From positions 20,577,817 through 20,641,816 of the forward strand of contig CM059971.1 in the NCBI GenBank assembly GCA_030490835.1: a stretch of DNA of 64,000 nt, given 5' to 3'. Source of the DNA: Annona cherimola (taxonomy: Eukaryota; Streptophyta; Magnoliopsida; Magnoliales; Annonaceae). The notes under the pieces were generated by a model. That model had not been told where the DNA came from. It did no database searches and was given only the letters and a program-made list of their open reading frames with translations. Numbering within the stretch: the stretch's first letter is position 1; each line of letters begins with the position of its first letter. A program made the position numbers and the translations under genes. Of the stretch, positions 11,846 through 25,490 are shown in pieces.

Positions 11846-14589
11846 CTATCTTCATCCACTAGGAGTATTTTAGATATTTAAAAAATTTTAACCTGAAATT
11901 TGCCACAGTTGGACTTTTGGTAAGTTGACTAATGAACATTGATGTAGCGGGGGGCGTAGTTGGAATATTATAGGTAAACATAGTGGGTATATTTGAGATT
12001 TTAAAAACGTAGTAAGTGTATTTAGGATTAGGTCAAACTAAAAGGGTGTATTTGGGATAACCCTAAGTTTATAAAATTTTTGTTAAGCAGCTAGTGGTTT
12101 AATTAATTCTAACATTAATTAATGAGGTTCATCTCCGTGATCAAAACTTTGATGTTTGACGAAAAATTCACTACATCTATATTTAGCATAATTTATATTA
12201 TGATAAAAATTATTTTATATGTCTAATATCACTGAGCATAGCCCCATCTATAAACAGTAAAATCAATGCAATAATATAATTTAATGTTAAATATCAATTT
12301 TAAATTTGTATTTTTAATATCTAAACAATATAGAATATCATTGTTATGTGAATAAATAACTTTTACAAAGTATTTATTATCTAATACTACACATATAAAA
12401 GCTTGAGTTTGATTTAATAATATTTAGGCACACTTATAGTCGAATCACTCATGAGTGTACAAACAAAAGTGAAGTTTTGGGTTCTATTGTTGTCCCTCTT
12501 GATCATGAGCCACACAAAATAATAGAAGTGTGAGCAATACAATACTTTATATTTTAGATAAGACATTAGCAGAATGGTTAGGGGCTGTTGGGGGGAGGAT
12601 TTCCTGGGCCTACTGAATAGCCCGATGGCTCATGCAGTGGGCTGTGAAAAGGCTGGCGAGGTCGGCTAGTTGCACTATGAGATGTTTCCATAAGACCCCT
12701 GCTTGAGTTGTGACAAACATTTGCTTTTCGACTTGCTGGTTCCCTCAGAACTAAAAGAATAGAACAATAGCGCAAATGATGAAATAAATAGGTATGTATC
12801 TATATTGATGGATGTGGGTCTACAAGAACATTTCTTATATGCAACCTTATAATGTTAAACATAACAAACCTAAATTGCCGCACATAACATTATGTAAAGC
12901 TCCAAATATGCTGCCAATTTGTTTGCCACAGATACTTATTTGCAGCCAAATGTAGCCATATTTATGTTATAGGGCATAAAATTTACTAGATTTTTTAAAA
13001 AAATTGTCGTAGTCACATTTTACGTGGATAAATGGTTTTATAAAGTGTTATTAAATTGTAATACATTTAAGCATGACTTTACCGGATTCACATAAAAATA
13101 AACAAATTAGATAAAACCGTGTAGATGTATTGAGATATCATTACAGATTCTTACATTTTAAACCTCTAACTTTGCATATTTGCATTTGAAACTTTGAAGT
13201 TTAGTTGCTTGTATTTTAAACTCTGAAAACCTTGGTTCCTTTGCATTTTAAACTATGACCCAGAATAATATTAACATTAATAAATTGCACAAATACTCTC
13301 TAATATTGAAAAAAAAAATCTTTTTAGATTTTAAACATGACTAATAAGCTTTCTTCATTTCGTCCTTGGAGTCTCCAATGATATCTTCACCTCTAATGTG
13401 AACTAGGATTTTTCAAAAAAATATCAGAAGGTATTTATATCATTTTGCATAAATTAATGATAATTTTTAACATTGTTATGAGTCAAGGTTTAAAATGCAA
13501 AGGAATCAAAAAAATTTCTGATTTAAAATGCAAACGCATAAAGTTAGAAAATGCAAAAAATTAATCTTAAGTGAATCTTAATTTTAAAATAATGCACATA
13601 TTGGATCGGGATATTTTTGTTCCATTGACAAATTATATGATGATAAGACTAACGACTGGATTAGATTTCATAAAATCAATAACATGGAAAGTATGAAGGC
13701 TAGCCAGATACATGTGCGTGTATATATCCGGGGAACAATCCTTTGGAACCTTCCTTACGGAAGCTTTGATAAGTTTGACTCATGTTAATTTTGAAATCTA
13801 CACCTTGTTTAAAGTGGAAAGCCTAGGCAAATGGTGCAAATCAAGTCGGTTGGATCGGGTATTGATCTATCCCATATATTTATGAAAATCGATCTCCTAT
13901 ATACAAACCTACTGGTTGGTTTGGTTCCTAAGCCACGCTCATCTGGATGTCGGGTGGATTCCATACCTTTTCCAAGTTAATTCTTCTAACACTAGACATC
14001 AAACGTTAAAAATGATTAAGTGATTTATCCATGGAAATGAAAAATTACATGTCGAGAAAAAAGATCACGAGAGAGAGAAGAAAATCTTCTTGGGTGGGTG
14101 ATAAATTTAAACAATTAAAAATGGATTTGAGCCAAATGGTTAGAATTGTTGTACATATTTTTTTCGGGATAAGAAGAAATAAAACATGTGAAATCTATAG
14201 TTTCATAACAGATAGGGTACCTACCCTGGTAACTTCTAGGTATTCATTGCAAAGAATCTACAATATCCTAATTTTAAATGTGGATGATTTTATGTATATA
14301 TAAACATGTTTAAATATGAAAAAATACCGATTTCAAAATTATAATCAAGAATGTGTAAATTAAGAAAAAAATTCCACTTAAAATATATAATCATATGTAA
14401 ATTAGGAAAAAACCCACTTAAAATATATAATTATTTGTAAATTATGAAAAATATTTAGATTAAGTCATAAATATATTAGAATGTCATGATACTTTAGAAA
14501 ATCATTTATGTATATAAAAATGATATTTTGGATGGTCTAAAATTTTTAATTAATATTTTATATACTAAGACATTTGACATTACAAGTCA
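11846..14589. other. Intergenic, AT-rich; possible inverted-repeat element at 13140-13580
   Basis: No gene. The ends of 13140-13580 carry complementary 'cattttaaa / tttaaaatg' and 'taactttgca / gcataaagtta' type blocks, so a small MITE-like inverted repeat is possible. The open frame at 14031-14303 has no recognisable content. Confidence 0.4.
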
Positions 14590-14752
14590 TCCCTTTCACA
14601 ACCCTTACAAGAAATTTTTGTAAATAACCCACCATAAAGGGAATCTATATAACAACTCCTGTCATCAAGAGTGTGTTTTGTGTCTACAAGAGATCAAACA
14701 TACGACTTCACCAACCCATGCCACTGGTTATGACCCCAGTTGGCTAGATAGT
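14590..14752 (-). repeat. tRNA-derived SINE, minus strand
   Basis: Read on the minus strand from 14752, a box-A-like TAGCCAACTGGGG is followed about 40 bases later by a box-B-like GTTTGATCTC, then a unique tail. The spacing and motifs fit a plant SINE head. No poly(A) or target duplication was resolved. Confidence 0.5.
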
Positions 14753-15259
14753 TTAGATATTAAATTAAAAACTTTAAACTCAAATGTAGATCAAATAATT
14801 TTATTGCAATGATTTGATACTTTATTAAATGGGGACCATCCACAACTTTGATTAGATGAAACTTCAATTCTTATTCAAACAAATAATTATAATATACTGA
14901 ACGGAGTAGATTTTAATTTAATCATGAAATCGGCTAAAAATGAGGTAACACCATTCAAACATTACAATGCGTGGACATCATTAAGCAATATCTGAACATA
15001 TATAAAATCTAAACATAACTTGATCCATTCTCATTAAAAGGTTATAGTAATTTAAATCATTCATCTGCACAGGTTATAGTAATTTTACCCTTTCAACAGT
15101 AACAACCTATATAAGTCTTTTGATGAAGATTTAGATGAAACTTATATTCTTTACCAAATAAATAGTGTAAAATGAATGACCTGATTGGATGTTGATTCAA
15201 TCATCTGCGTGGCAAAACCATTCCTCCAATTTACTTTTGTGGAATCATTACACTGAATA

Positions 15260-15480
15260 TTGTTTACATGGCCGCACCGGCGTTGGCCCGATTTCGGTAG
15301 GTACGCTGGTTATGTCTTTGGAGGATACGGGTTCACATCCTGTCCCCATAAGTGGAAGCATTTATTTTTCGTGTGAATAATAGGGAGTATACAGTCTCTC
15401 ATATGATGAGAGTAGGAGCTTATTACCTTACATGTGAATTAGTGGGAGTTTGTCTCCAATATAAAATTTAAACTTTATGA
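15260..15480 (+). repeat. tRNA-derived SINE, plus strand
   Basis: A GC-richer head has a box-A-like region near 15292 (TTTCGGTAGG) and a box-B-like GGGTTCACATCC near 15329, followed by a tail ending around 'gggagtttgtctcc'. It matches a SINE layout. Confidence 0.5.
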
Positions 15481-15551
15481 TAATATCAAATAAGATGTAA
15501 TATTGTAAAATGACGATAAAAGAGTCATTAGATCCAGTTTGTATTTTGGCT

Positions 15552-16195
15552 AGATATTCATTGCTTTGGTCACATGTGCTTATTTGGCTGCAAATAACTA
15601 TAAAATTTGATTCAAGTAATATTTAATTTGGCTGGAAATAAATGACATAAAAGAATTTCTTTTTTTTTGTAATAAATGAATTCTATTAAGGAGAATTGTT
15701 TGGTAAAATTAGAATGAATCTAATCCATGAGGAAAAAAAAGTTAAAGCTAATGAATTTAATCGATGAGGATAGAAAAGTTAAAGTAATTGATTACTAAAC
15801 TATCATACTTTTCCTATTTTATCTATCTATATATTTCAATTATGTTCTTGTATTTTTCTATATAAACGCCTTGTCTATTCTTGTCGATCATATCCATTCC
15901 ATTTCCACCATTTTCGAACCGCCAAACACTCGATATTCATTATTTTAGTTATACATGCCTATTTAGTTATAAGTAATAATAAAATTTGACTCAATTAATA
16001 TTTAATTTGGCTGAAAAATGACATAATATGGAATAGATTCTTTTGAGGAGAATTGTTCTATAACATGAATTAATCTAATCCATGAGGACTGAAAGGTTAA
16101 AAGTGATTAATTATTCAAACTTTACTCAACTATCATACTTTTTTTTATTGTAAAAAAATTGTCAAACTTTTTATTTCAATTATTTTCTCATATTG
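15552..16195. repeat. Direct duplication, period about 385 bp
   Basis: Two copies (about 15552-15830 and 15935-16150) share 'atttaatttggctg', 'gaggagaattgtt', 'aatctaatccatgagga' and 'ctatcatactttt' in the same order. They are diverged and non-coding. Confidence 0.65.
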
Positions 16196-16799
16196 TTTTT
16201 TATATAACTGCCCTTTCTATAATATCCATTATTTTCTATTCCCTTCTCACCATTTTCCAACCGCAAAATGCTCCCAGCAAATGTTGCTTTGAGGAATCAA
16301 AAAAGCTAAAAAGGGTTTGTGGCCTTTCTTTTGAACATTGAACAAACAACAGTGCTGGCGTGCTTTTCAGAACCAGCCATAATAAATTATAGTAAGTTTA
16401 AAAAATAACTTCCGTATAAATTCCGGATCCTAAATTTTCTTAAGCAAAAGCTGCCCTTTCATAACCCAGCACCAAAGGAAATTATTTGGGCTCCTCATTT
16501 GACATACAACGACTATCGTTGATCCAGATTATTAATTAGGATGATGATTTTGCTATGATGGGTAACAGATAGACTTTAAAAAAAAAAAAAAAAATTTTGA
16601 TCGGTATATAATTACATATATCTCAACATATATTATACTGAAGATCGGAGACATTTTTACAAATCTGAGAACACATACATCCCAAAGAAATCTGAAGACA
16701 GCTCCACGAAAGAATTTGGAAGACGCAGCTTCGAATAGCCAACTGAGAAACTACCTGCTCCCACACCCCCTCCACCCAGGAGACTACCTGCTCCCACAC

Positions 16800-16912
16800 C
16801 TATTTTTTTTGAGCTGAAATCCCAAATGGGATTCGATCCCGCACCGACTGCGGAAAGCCGTTTTTGCGCCGCTGTCGATGGCCAACCGAGCTAGCCTCGG
16901 TCTGCTTAAAAA
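16800..16912 (-). repeat. tRNA-derived SINE head, minus strand
   Basis: On the minus strand, TAGCTCGGTTGG (box A) at about 16898-16887 and GGATCGAATCC (box B) near 16840 are excellent matches to Pol III internal promoters, followed by an A run at the 3' end. This is the clearest SINE of the window. Confidence 0.65.
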
Positions 16913-18784
16913 ATTTTAGTATATGAGTAAAAGATGTGCAAGATTATGTAATTGCCTCTTTTTTGTTGATTCTGATGATGACAAAAAAGTATGCTTTTAT
17001 GAGATGAAATCGAGCTCTTTTGTGGATTTTAGAAAAGTGTAGTGTATTTATGAAATTATTGTTTGTGATTATTGCAACATGCATGATTTGTGGTAAGATG
17101 AGTTTAAAATTCATAGTTATCTTGATGAATAAAATACGCTTGTAGGAGTGTTTGGAATAGCTTCTAGGATATTTTTTCATGATAGCCTCACTTATAATGT
17201 TGTTAGATTATGTAATTAGTGATTTTGATAATGACAAAAGATATGTTTGACCTTAATTTATATTGATCATATCTTATTTGGTAGGTTCAGCGGATAGATA
17301 AGAACAATCTTGTGATTGATTGTAATCTTATAATTTGATATGATTTTTATTTATTGTTATTGGTTGTATTCTTTATAAGGTTGAGTTGTTTTAGAACACT
17401 TGGCATTTATTGTTGTTTGGGACTTTAACATTGAGTTTAATTTATTATGGGAAGTAACGATGTGAATAAACTTTGGATTTTTTGGAGAATTTGTTTATAT
17501 GAAATAAAGGAAAGGTTCGACGTTTTTTGACAAAAAGGTTGATGATAGGATACCACTGACCTCTCTAACATTAAGAGGGTCAATATTTTTAGGCAAAACA
17601 CTAGACGTTTTTCAAATCATTAAATCACTTCTACCAAAGCCCACACAAAACATGTGAAGATATTTGCTATTTTTTCATCTTTTCATGAGATGAGAATGTT
17701 GAAAAATGGCCATGCAAAAATGCTTACATTTTTCTATACAATCGTATCCCATATGGTCATCGTAAATTGGCAATTTACAGGCTACTAAAAATATTTTTAT
17801 TTTTTTGAATTAATTTAGTATTTATTTTGATTTTAAAATAAAAAATAAAAGAAGGCATGATAACTGCTTTTAACTAAGGCATTGTTAAAGAGAGGGCGCT
17901 TACCTCAACTGCGGATGGGCTTGCTTCTTTTGGGTTGGTAGCGGCAATCACAATCGAAGAGATTAACAGATGCACGAGGACTATCATGAGCCAATAACAT
18001 TTTCAAGAAAACATTTTTTAATCTGCTGCACCGTTTTCAACCAAGTTTTTGTACCTAGAGACGTGAAACATGATATGAATTATTAAGAAGCATTAATAGC
18101 TTAATTGGTTGCTGAGTTGTAGATATGGAGAGACTAAGAGGTGGAATTTTTGTAGGTGAAGAATACCGTTTAGTGATAATTAAAAAATGTTTTCCACAAA
18201 TATAGAACGCATTACACATTTAGTGATAATTAAAAAAATATTTTTCACAAATGTAGAACACATATAAAACGATAGAACGGAATAAAGAAATAAAACAAAA
18301 AAAAAATTATTAAATACGTATCTTTAGTCACTACAGGAAATTCTATTTTCAGAGCGAGAATTGAAACTAATTTTGTTACGGTTGTTGCCTTGCATATACT
18401 TTTGTGGGCCAGTGAAAAAGAAAACTTTGATTCTCCAAGGCGAAATGCCTTGCGGCAACTGTGACAAAAATAGCAGAAAAAGACTGAATTAAAAGACAGT
18501 GTGAAATGGTTGAGACACAAGAGAGATCTAGAGAAGCTCGGGTGATTGACCTTGTGAGTAGCTCTGATATGGTTGAGTTAAAAGGAGAATGATATGGCGG
18601 AAAGTGGAGAACAAGGGATGCACAGATGAGATGTAAAACGGCAACAAGAGAGACGAATTTATATTACGGATTGGGATGCTAATGTCGTTGCTCCTGCGCC
18701 GTGCCTTCTCGGCTCCTTCCATGTTACCAAATATGAAAGAAGAAAAGGATTTCGAGTGGAATATAATAGGATTGCGGGATCTTA
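16913..18784. other. Intergenic, no gene recognised
   Basis: AT-rich. Short open frames (for example 18245-18520 minus) have no recognisable content. Confidence 0.5.
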
Positions 18785-19414
18785 GGATGTATTTGGTTGG
18801 AGGTAAAACTTTTGGGGTGTATTTGGTATTTACCAAAAGACGTCTAATCTGGTTAAAACTTTTCATTCACAGGTACCGCCCTCAAAAAACCGTCGTTTCA
18901 CCGTCGTTTCACCCCACATACGTATCATCCGGTTTCAGCACATCGGCAGTAGCAGTGTGTATTTCTCTTCAGTTCAAAACGACATCGGCAGTGAACTCAT
19001 CGTGGAATGGTCGCATTTTCATGCTTGGAGTATCGAGATCGCCGCACTTATCATGTGGCGCGGTTTTTAAAACCCGCACTTAACGTGATGCGACGGGTTT
19101 TACCCTGTTAAAACCCGTCGCGGTTTTTATCTTGAATACCAAACACGCCCTTGATGAAAAGTTTTTGGAGTAGAGGTTGTTAAATCAATAAAAAGTGATG
19201 TGATATAATAGGAGTAATGATGAGGAATAAAGAGAACAAAGTTAAAATAGATAGGTTAGTTGTATGGATAATTGTGTAGAAATGATTGAAAAGTAGGATA
19301 GTTTGTAACAAAAAATGTGAAAAAATAATTAAAAAATAAAATAATTATGAAGAGTAAAAAATTTTAAATTAAAAAATTTTAGTTAAAAACTTTTTATCCT
19401 AAACAAACACACCC
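18785..19414. mobile_element. Harbinger-like MITE interrupted by a second MITE
   Basis: The ends are GGATGTATTTGG and CAAACACACCC, flanked by TTA on both sides (18782-18784, 19415-19417). The body matches the MITE at 19795-20085, except that bases 18815-19150 are inserted within its 'taaaactttt / gatgaaaag' block. The three-base TTA/TAA duplication is that of PIF/Harbinger-type elements. Confidence 0.75.
18815..19150. mobile_element. Inner MITE nested in the outer MITE
   Basis: Terminal inverted repeats GGGTGTATTTGGTATT (18815) and AATACCAAACACGCCC (ending 19150), flanked by TTG on both sides. The interior is unusually GC-rich for the region and contains CG-rich inverted blocks near 19060-19130 (ACCCGC...GCGGGTTTT type) able to form a hairpin. 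Confidence 0.7.
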
Positions 19415-19794
19415 TTAATTGGCCGCTGATGGTGTCAAATCGAGATTTCTAGTGCCAGTTTTCGAAAGTGTCAAATCGAGTTTTTATGTTGGTGACACTT
19501 TTTCAAAGTCGTCTGGCACAAGTCATCTCATCAGTAAAGTTCTACGTCCGTGCCTCCCAAGCTTCTTCCATTTATCAAGTACATAAGAAAAAAGCTCAAT
19601 TCATCGGAAGTTCAACAGTAAAGTTGTACGTCCGTGCCTCCACTTGAAGTTTCTTTAGGAAAAAAGATAGATTATATTTATTTTATATTATAAGTATATT
19701 TATTTGAAATGTAAATATGTTTATAACTTTGATAAAATTTGTGTTAGATATATAAATTAATATATTTGATTTAGTTGGTGGATCATTCACTTAA

Positions 19795-20085
19795 GGGTGT
19801 GTTTGGTTGGAGATAAAACTTTTTATGAAAAGTTTTTGGAGTAGAAATTGTCAAATCAATAAAAAGTGATGTGATATAACAGGAGTAATGATGAGTAGTA
19901 AAGAAAATAAAGTTAAAATAGATAGGTTGTTTGTATGGATAGTTGTGTATAAATGATTGAAAAGTAAGGGAGTTTGTATAGAAAAATGTGAAAAAATAAT
20001 TAAAAAATAAAATAATTATGAAGAGTGAAAAATTTTAGATTAAAAAGTTTTAGTTGACACTTTTGTGCCCTAAACAAACGCACCC
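19795..20085. mobile_element. Harbinger/Tourist-like MITE, intact ends
   Basis: The element begins GGGTGTGTTTGG and ends CAAACGCACCC, with TAA on both sides (19792-19794, 20086-20088). It is 291 bp and non-coding. Confidence 0.8.
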
Positions 20086-20292
20086 TAAGTATGTACATAT
20101 ATAATTTTCAATATTAATTTTTTTGGGAAATATTTACAAAGAAAATATTTCGTTGTAGTTGACAACATTGGGAAAATACTTTGTATATCAAATATATATT
20201 GTGTTAATCAAAATGCTATTAAGAAAGTACTCTCAAGTATAACCATTACTAAAGTAATTTTTTAATTTTAAAATTTTATTTCTATAGTATAA

Positions 20293-20602
20293 GGGTGTGT
20301 TTGGCAATTAATAAAAAATGTCAAGTTAAAACTTTTCACTCTCCACACCTATCATATTTTTTAATATTTTTTTTACATTTTCCTACACAACTACTCTACT
20401 TTTCAATCATAACTACTCTACTTTTCAATCATAACTACTCTACTTTTCAATCATTTCTACACAACTATCCACACAACTAACCTATCTATTTTAACTTTAT
20501 TATCTTTACTATTTATCATTATCCATATTATATCACATCATTTAACAACTTCTACTCTCCATAACTTTTCATCAAAAGTTTTATTCATTACCATACACAC
20601 CC
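20293..20602. mobile_element. Harbinger/Tourist-like MITE, opposite orientation
   Basis: Ends GGGTGTGTTTGG and CACACCC with TAA on both sides. The interior is the reverse complement of 19795-20085. A 22-bp block ('actactctacttttcaatcat' type) is repeated three times near 20388-20455. Confidence 0.8.
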
Positions 20603-20609
20603 TAAGTAA

Positions 20610-21720
20610 GTCTAATACTATCTAGCAGAATTTAACAAAATTTAATAAACTCTAACGGCATCAATCTAAATCTAACCGGATCTAATAAAATCTTTTTATA
20701 TTACTAATTGTGATTTAACGCTCATAACATTCTTTTTGGCTATTATAAAGTCATTTCCCTTAGATATATAGTTTAGAATTTAGTTAATAAGATTTTAATA
20801 ATTGGTCAATCCAAGTTTCACGAAATCTTATAGAGTTTAACCTAAGACTAATAGAATCTCACACTAGTTAATTAAATCTAACCGAACCTAACATAATCGA
20901 TGGTAATATTGATTTAACATGTTAAACATATTTTTTGACTCTTTATAAGGTCATTTATATCTTAGATATATGACTTAGAGCTTAATTAATATAATTTAAT
21001 AAATTCTATCTAAGTCTAGTAGAACTTAACATTGTCTAATGAAATCTAACAGAATTTAACTAATTCTAATAGTATTTAAAGGAATTTAACCTTTATTATT
21101 AATATATCAACTGTGATTTAATACCATAATATCATTTTTGGCTTATTGTAAGGTCATTTATGCTTTGAATACATAGTTCAAAGCTTAGTTAATAGAATTT
21201 AACGAAATCTATCCAAGTCTAATAAAGTCAAATATAGTCTAACAAAGTCTAACATAATCTAATGCTAGATAACTAAATTTAACAGAATCTAACTAAATCT
21301 AACGGGATCTTATGAAATTTAACTTTTACTATTAATATGCTAATCATAGTTTAGCACCATAATATGTTGTTTTAGCACCCATACATCATTTAGAGCTTAG
21401 TTAATAAAATATAATGGAATCTAAGTCTAACCAAATATTACGAAGTATAATCAAGTCCAACATAGTCTAACTAAATATAATAGAATTTTAATTAATTTAA
21501 CTTTCATTTTAAACACCTTTATCATGATTTAGCACACAAAAGATTTCTTAGTTCCTTATACATTTAAGCCATAGATGCACAACTTAGAGCATAGTTAATA
21601 GGATTTAATAGAATTTGTCTGAGTCGAACATATTCTAAAAAAGTCTAACAAAGTTTAACTGTGTCTATCTAGTCTAACTTAGTCTTGTAGAGTCTAATTA
21701 AAGCTAACTAAAGCTAAATA
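20610..21720 (+). repeat. Decayed relative of satellite array B
   Basis: Five imperfect units of about 190-215 bp. Each has a TCTAAC/TCTAAT-rich part, then 'tgatttaac-c-ataac', a 'ttataaggtcattt' block and 'agcttagttaat'. The same order is seen in array B' at 41.9-43.4 kb and 53.8-55.0 kb, but here the 10-bp monomers have largely lost periodicity. Confidence 0.65.
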
Positions 21721-24700
21721 AATATAATAAATAAAAATTAATTTAAATAAAATTAAAATCAAATAAATATAAAACAATCAATTTAATAAACATTTGTATT
21801 AAATACACATTTTATAAGAAAATTCCTAAAAAAATATTTTAAAAATATTTCTCAATCAAAAAATCAATTTCATGTCCACCATATTTTAAAAATATCTACA
21901 TTAAATAGTTTTGAAAACTAATTTTGTAATATTAATTTAGAAAATGTTTTAAAATGTCAAATAAGTTTCCATTTAAAAATATTTTTCCTTAAATAGATTA
22001 ATTTTATAATTTCAAAAACTCTCATTATAAATTCCAACTCTAATAGCATTTGTTAGCGTTGAGACCAAGATGCAAATACGCACAGAGTACAGAGAATTTA
22101 TGTGATTTGCCTAGACGCATGCTTACTTCATGAGAGAAATGAGTGATTCACTAATTAGTAAACAATTATAACTTGCATCTCTCATGAGTAACAGACTCTC
22201 TTTCAGAATCTTTCCCTAGGATTTTCTCTATTCTGAGTAATACTAAATTAAATAAACCACATGCCTATTTATAGCTCTCACATATATACACAATCTCATA
22301 TGTTATCTCGGTATTGCACCCTATACTAATCTATATGCGCAACCAAATACACAAAGCGCAACAAACACACCGAACCAATTCTATTATATTACCCATATTT
22401 ATGGTGATGTTTTTATTGTTGTCAGGATCGATGGGGGAGGTTCTTTTCCTTTTTAATTTCTAAGCGAGGAATTTGTATGAAGTGCATGGGTTCCAGACAT
22501 TATCAACTCAGAGTCAATGCTAATGCTAACGACGTGTTGAGTTGATTCCATGATGGAGTCGACTCATTCTTAGATTTGGGATTTTAGTCAGCCACTATTC
22601 TGTTTATGTAAAGTTGATCATTACCAATGACTTAGATTTGTTTCATTGTTAAAAAATTCAACTGATGTTTGGTTATTAAAATAGGAACTTTTGGAATATA
22701 TTTCGCTTTGTCATAAATTAATCTGTTTGGTGTTCCTGTGTAGTTAACACAAGAGTACAGAGTTAAAGTGGAAGCAGGTGCAGCAAAGCCATCAGGATCC
22801 AGTTCTCCAAGTTTTTTAGTGGTTGCGATCTTCATCTTGTCGTGGATGGGATGACTAGATGAGACGACGCTAGCGCACACTGTCTATATGCCTTGCTAAT
22901 GTTCATTTTGAGGGAAAATTATTAAGATTTTGAGACAATGTAATATAGGGTTTCCTGATTCTTCTTTGTTAGAAAACATGATTCAGGTTGATACAAATCA
23001 CAGTAGTAGCATACACAATAAAATATGATCAAATAAACAATAGCAAGATCACACACAAAAGACATCAAAATTTACGTAGAAACTCTTCAAATCGAGAAGG
23101 AAAAAACCACGAAAGAGATATAACAATTTATTATGATAAATAGATTACAAATATACAAATGAAAATGTCTCACGTACATTTTCTGGATGTTTCACACACT
23201 CCCAAAAATGAGCACTCTGATAACCCCTTCTTTCATCCCATTGGGACACACAACTTTTCATTGAATCCTTAATTGAAATACTTATATATAAGACTCCATA
23301 AATGGGTACTTGTGTAAAACCCAAACTCACACAACTAAAATGCACAAAATATGAAACACATCTAACATGCTTCTACTCTATAGGTAAAGAGCTCAAAAAA
23401 TTAATTGAGATCAACTTGCAAGAATGGTTGTGGATTTTTGCATCCTTTGGTCCCTTATAAATGGTATTTTCAATGAGTTTTAGTATTTCCTGTGACTTCA
23501 TCAATAAATATAAAACTTTCTTATTTATCCAAAATTAAATGAAACTGAGAGCACAAATCACAGACAAAATTGACTGCAATTATGCAACATTCATGCATAT
23601 ATCGTTAGCCCTGGATATCCGTAACTGCTGTGACACATGAACCTGTGGTATTGAAAACAATCATAAATCCACATCGTTTCAATTATCATCATAATCAATA
23701 CATGGAAACAAACATAGAGCACACCACAAGCAAATTTGTACATGTACAAACCGAAATAACAATAAGAAAGCTTCTCCACATGTTATACATCAATGAATCA
23801 TAATTTCATTTTCAGACGTATCCACCACGCAACCTATACTACATGGACGTCTCTCTCTCAAATAATACAATCCAGCACACAGCTTGGTAACGACAATCAT
23901 CCATTGCTAAAATCATCAACGATAAATTACATTAGTTCCACAAAATAAAACTCAAAACCACGGTCAAGACCATCAAACAAAATATAATCAGAAATAAGGC
24001 ATTCCAGTCGGTTAATGTTGCTTGAAATCTCGAAGTGAAGAAAATTTTCCGTGGTCTAGCTGACTGTCAACTTGCATAACCCTCAGCCACAAGGACTGCA
24101 TGGATCAGTCGCGGTGGAAACTAAGCATAATAGTGTGGTCAAAAAAGCCGTGGAGAGTTCGGCCTTCCACTTCTGGAGTCGTTCACCAACCGACATACAT
24201 CATTTATTTAAGATCAATGAAGGGAAGACTAATAAACGTTTTAGGGCTCCGTTTACGTAGAAGCAATTCTATACAACGTTTCTCTTTTTAATATACTAAC
24301 AATTGATAATAAAAAAATTCACTTCGTTTATCATATTTAGTGTTGTTTATTTATCTGCATACCAAATTTCATCAAAATCAAATATGTGCATAGGCTACAT
24401 TTGCTTAAAAATGTATATACATTCATGTGTAAATTATGAAAAATATTTAAATGCTTTCACATAAAATATTTATCTATATAAGAATTATTTTCTAAATTAT
24501 CTATGTTTTAAAAATACAACTTTGAAATTGACATTTACTATCAAACCATTTATTACTTTGATTTTACAAATTTATAGATAGGACTTATACACAATGATAA
24601 ATTCCAATCTGATGCATTCAAGTCTACTTAACTTTAGTTTAGGCTAATAGATTTTTTATTTTACGTCCAAAAAAATCATTGTAACGTAGAAAAGTTAAAG

Positions 24701-25490
24701 AAATGCAAAATCTTGTGGTTAACAACCCAAGTTTTAGTATATCTAAAAAAAGATGGACTTTCTTCTCATGTTAAAATGAGTGTCTACGGTTTGGTTGAAT
24801 CACAGTACACAGATTCTATATGTGGTTCATTTGGGCTCATGTGAATTTGGTAGCTTGATTTGTGACAGTTGGAATTGAGTTGAGTTCGTTTGGGCTCATG
24901 TAAATGCAATACCACTCGCGGTTTCCATTTTCGTAGTAGACAGGAAGAATCGAACTGATAGATATACTTCTTGCACCAATCTAGAATATTGGCATCTGGT
25001 ATGAGTTTTCCGCACATTGTGATTGATTTTCTTACCTGCCACGAGCGCCAGAATTATTTGAACATAGGTTGCAAATCTGGTTTGGTAAATAAATGTAATA
25101 GTTCTATGATGTTGTTGAAAATTTTTCGTAACAGCTTTTTTATGAACAGCACATCCATAGCCTCTAGGGTATTTGGCCAAAGACACATTCTATGGAATAA
25201 TCTGAGTAGCATTCTAGCATAAATAAGAGCTAGCATTTAGTTGGATGCCTCTTTTCTAAAGGCTTGCTTTTGTGAGTGGCACATTTTTGAATAGTTTATA
25301 GCCAAAAATCTTTATTTGTGGACACAATTCAATTTTCCGCACTAGTTCTGCACTTTCTATTTGGAAGAGTTTGAGCTAGTAATGCTCATCTAATTCTGCT
25401 TGGTAGTATTACGCATTAATCTATATGTAGATTTAATACTGAATAATTCATTTATCCCTACTTCTAATAGATATTATTAACTACCTCACA
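21721..25490. other. Intergenic; dispersed repeat at 22985-23260
   Basis: No gene recognised. Bases 22985-23260 are a second copy of the dispersed repeat at 10890-11160. Bases 24820-24905 contain two copies of 'gttcatttgggctcatgt'. Short open frames at 22632-22880 and 24072-24291 have no recognisable content. Confidence 0.5.
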
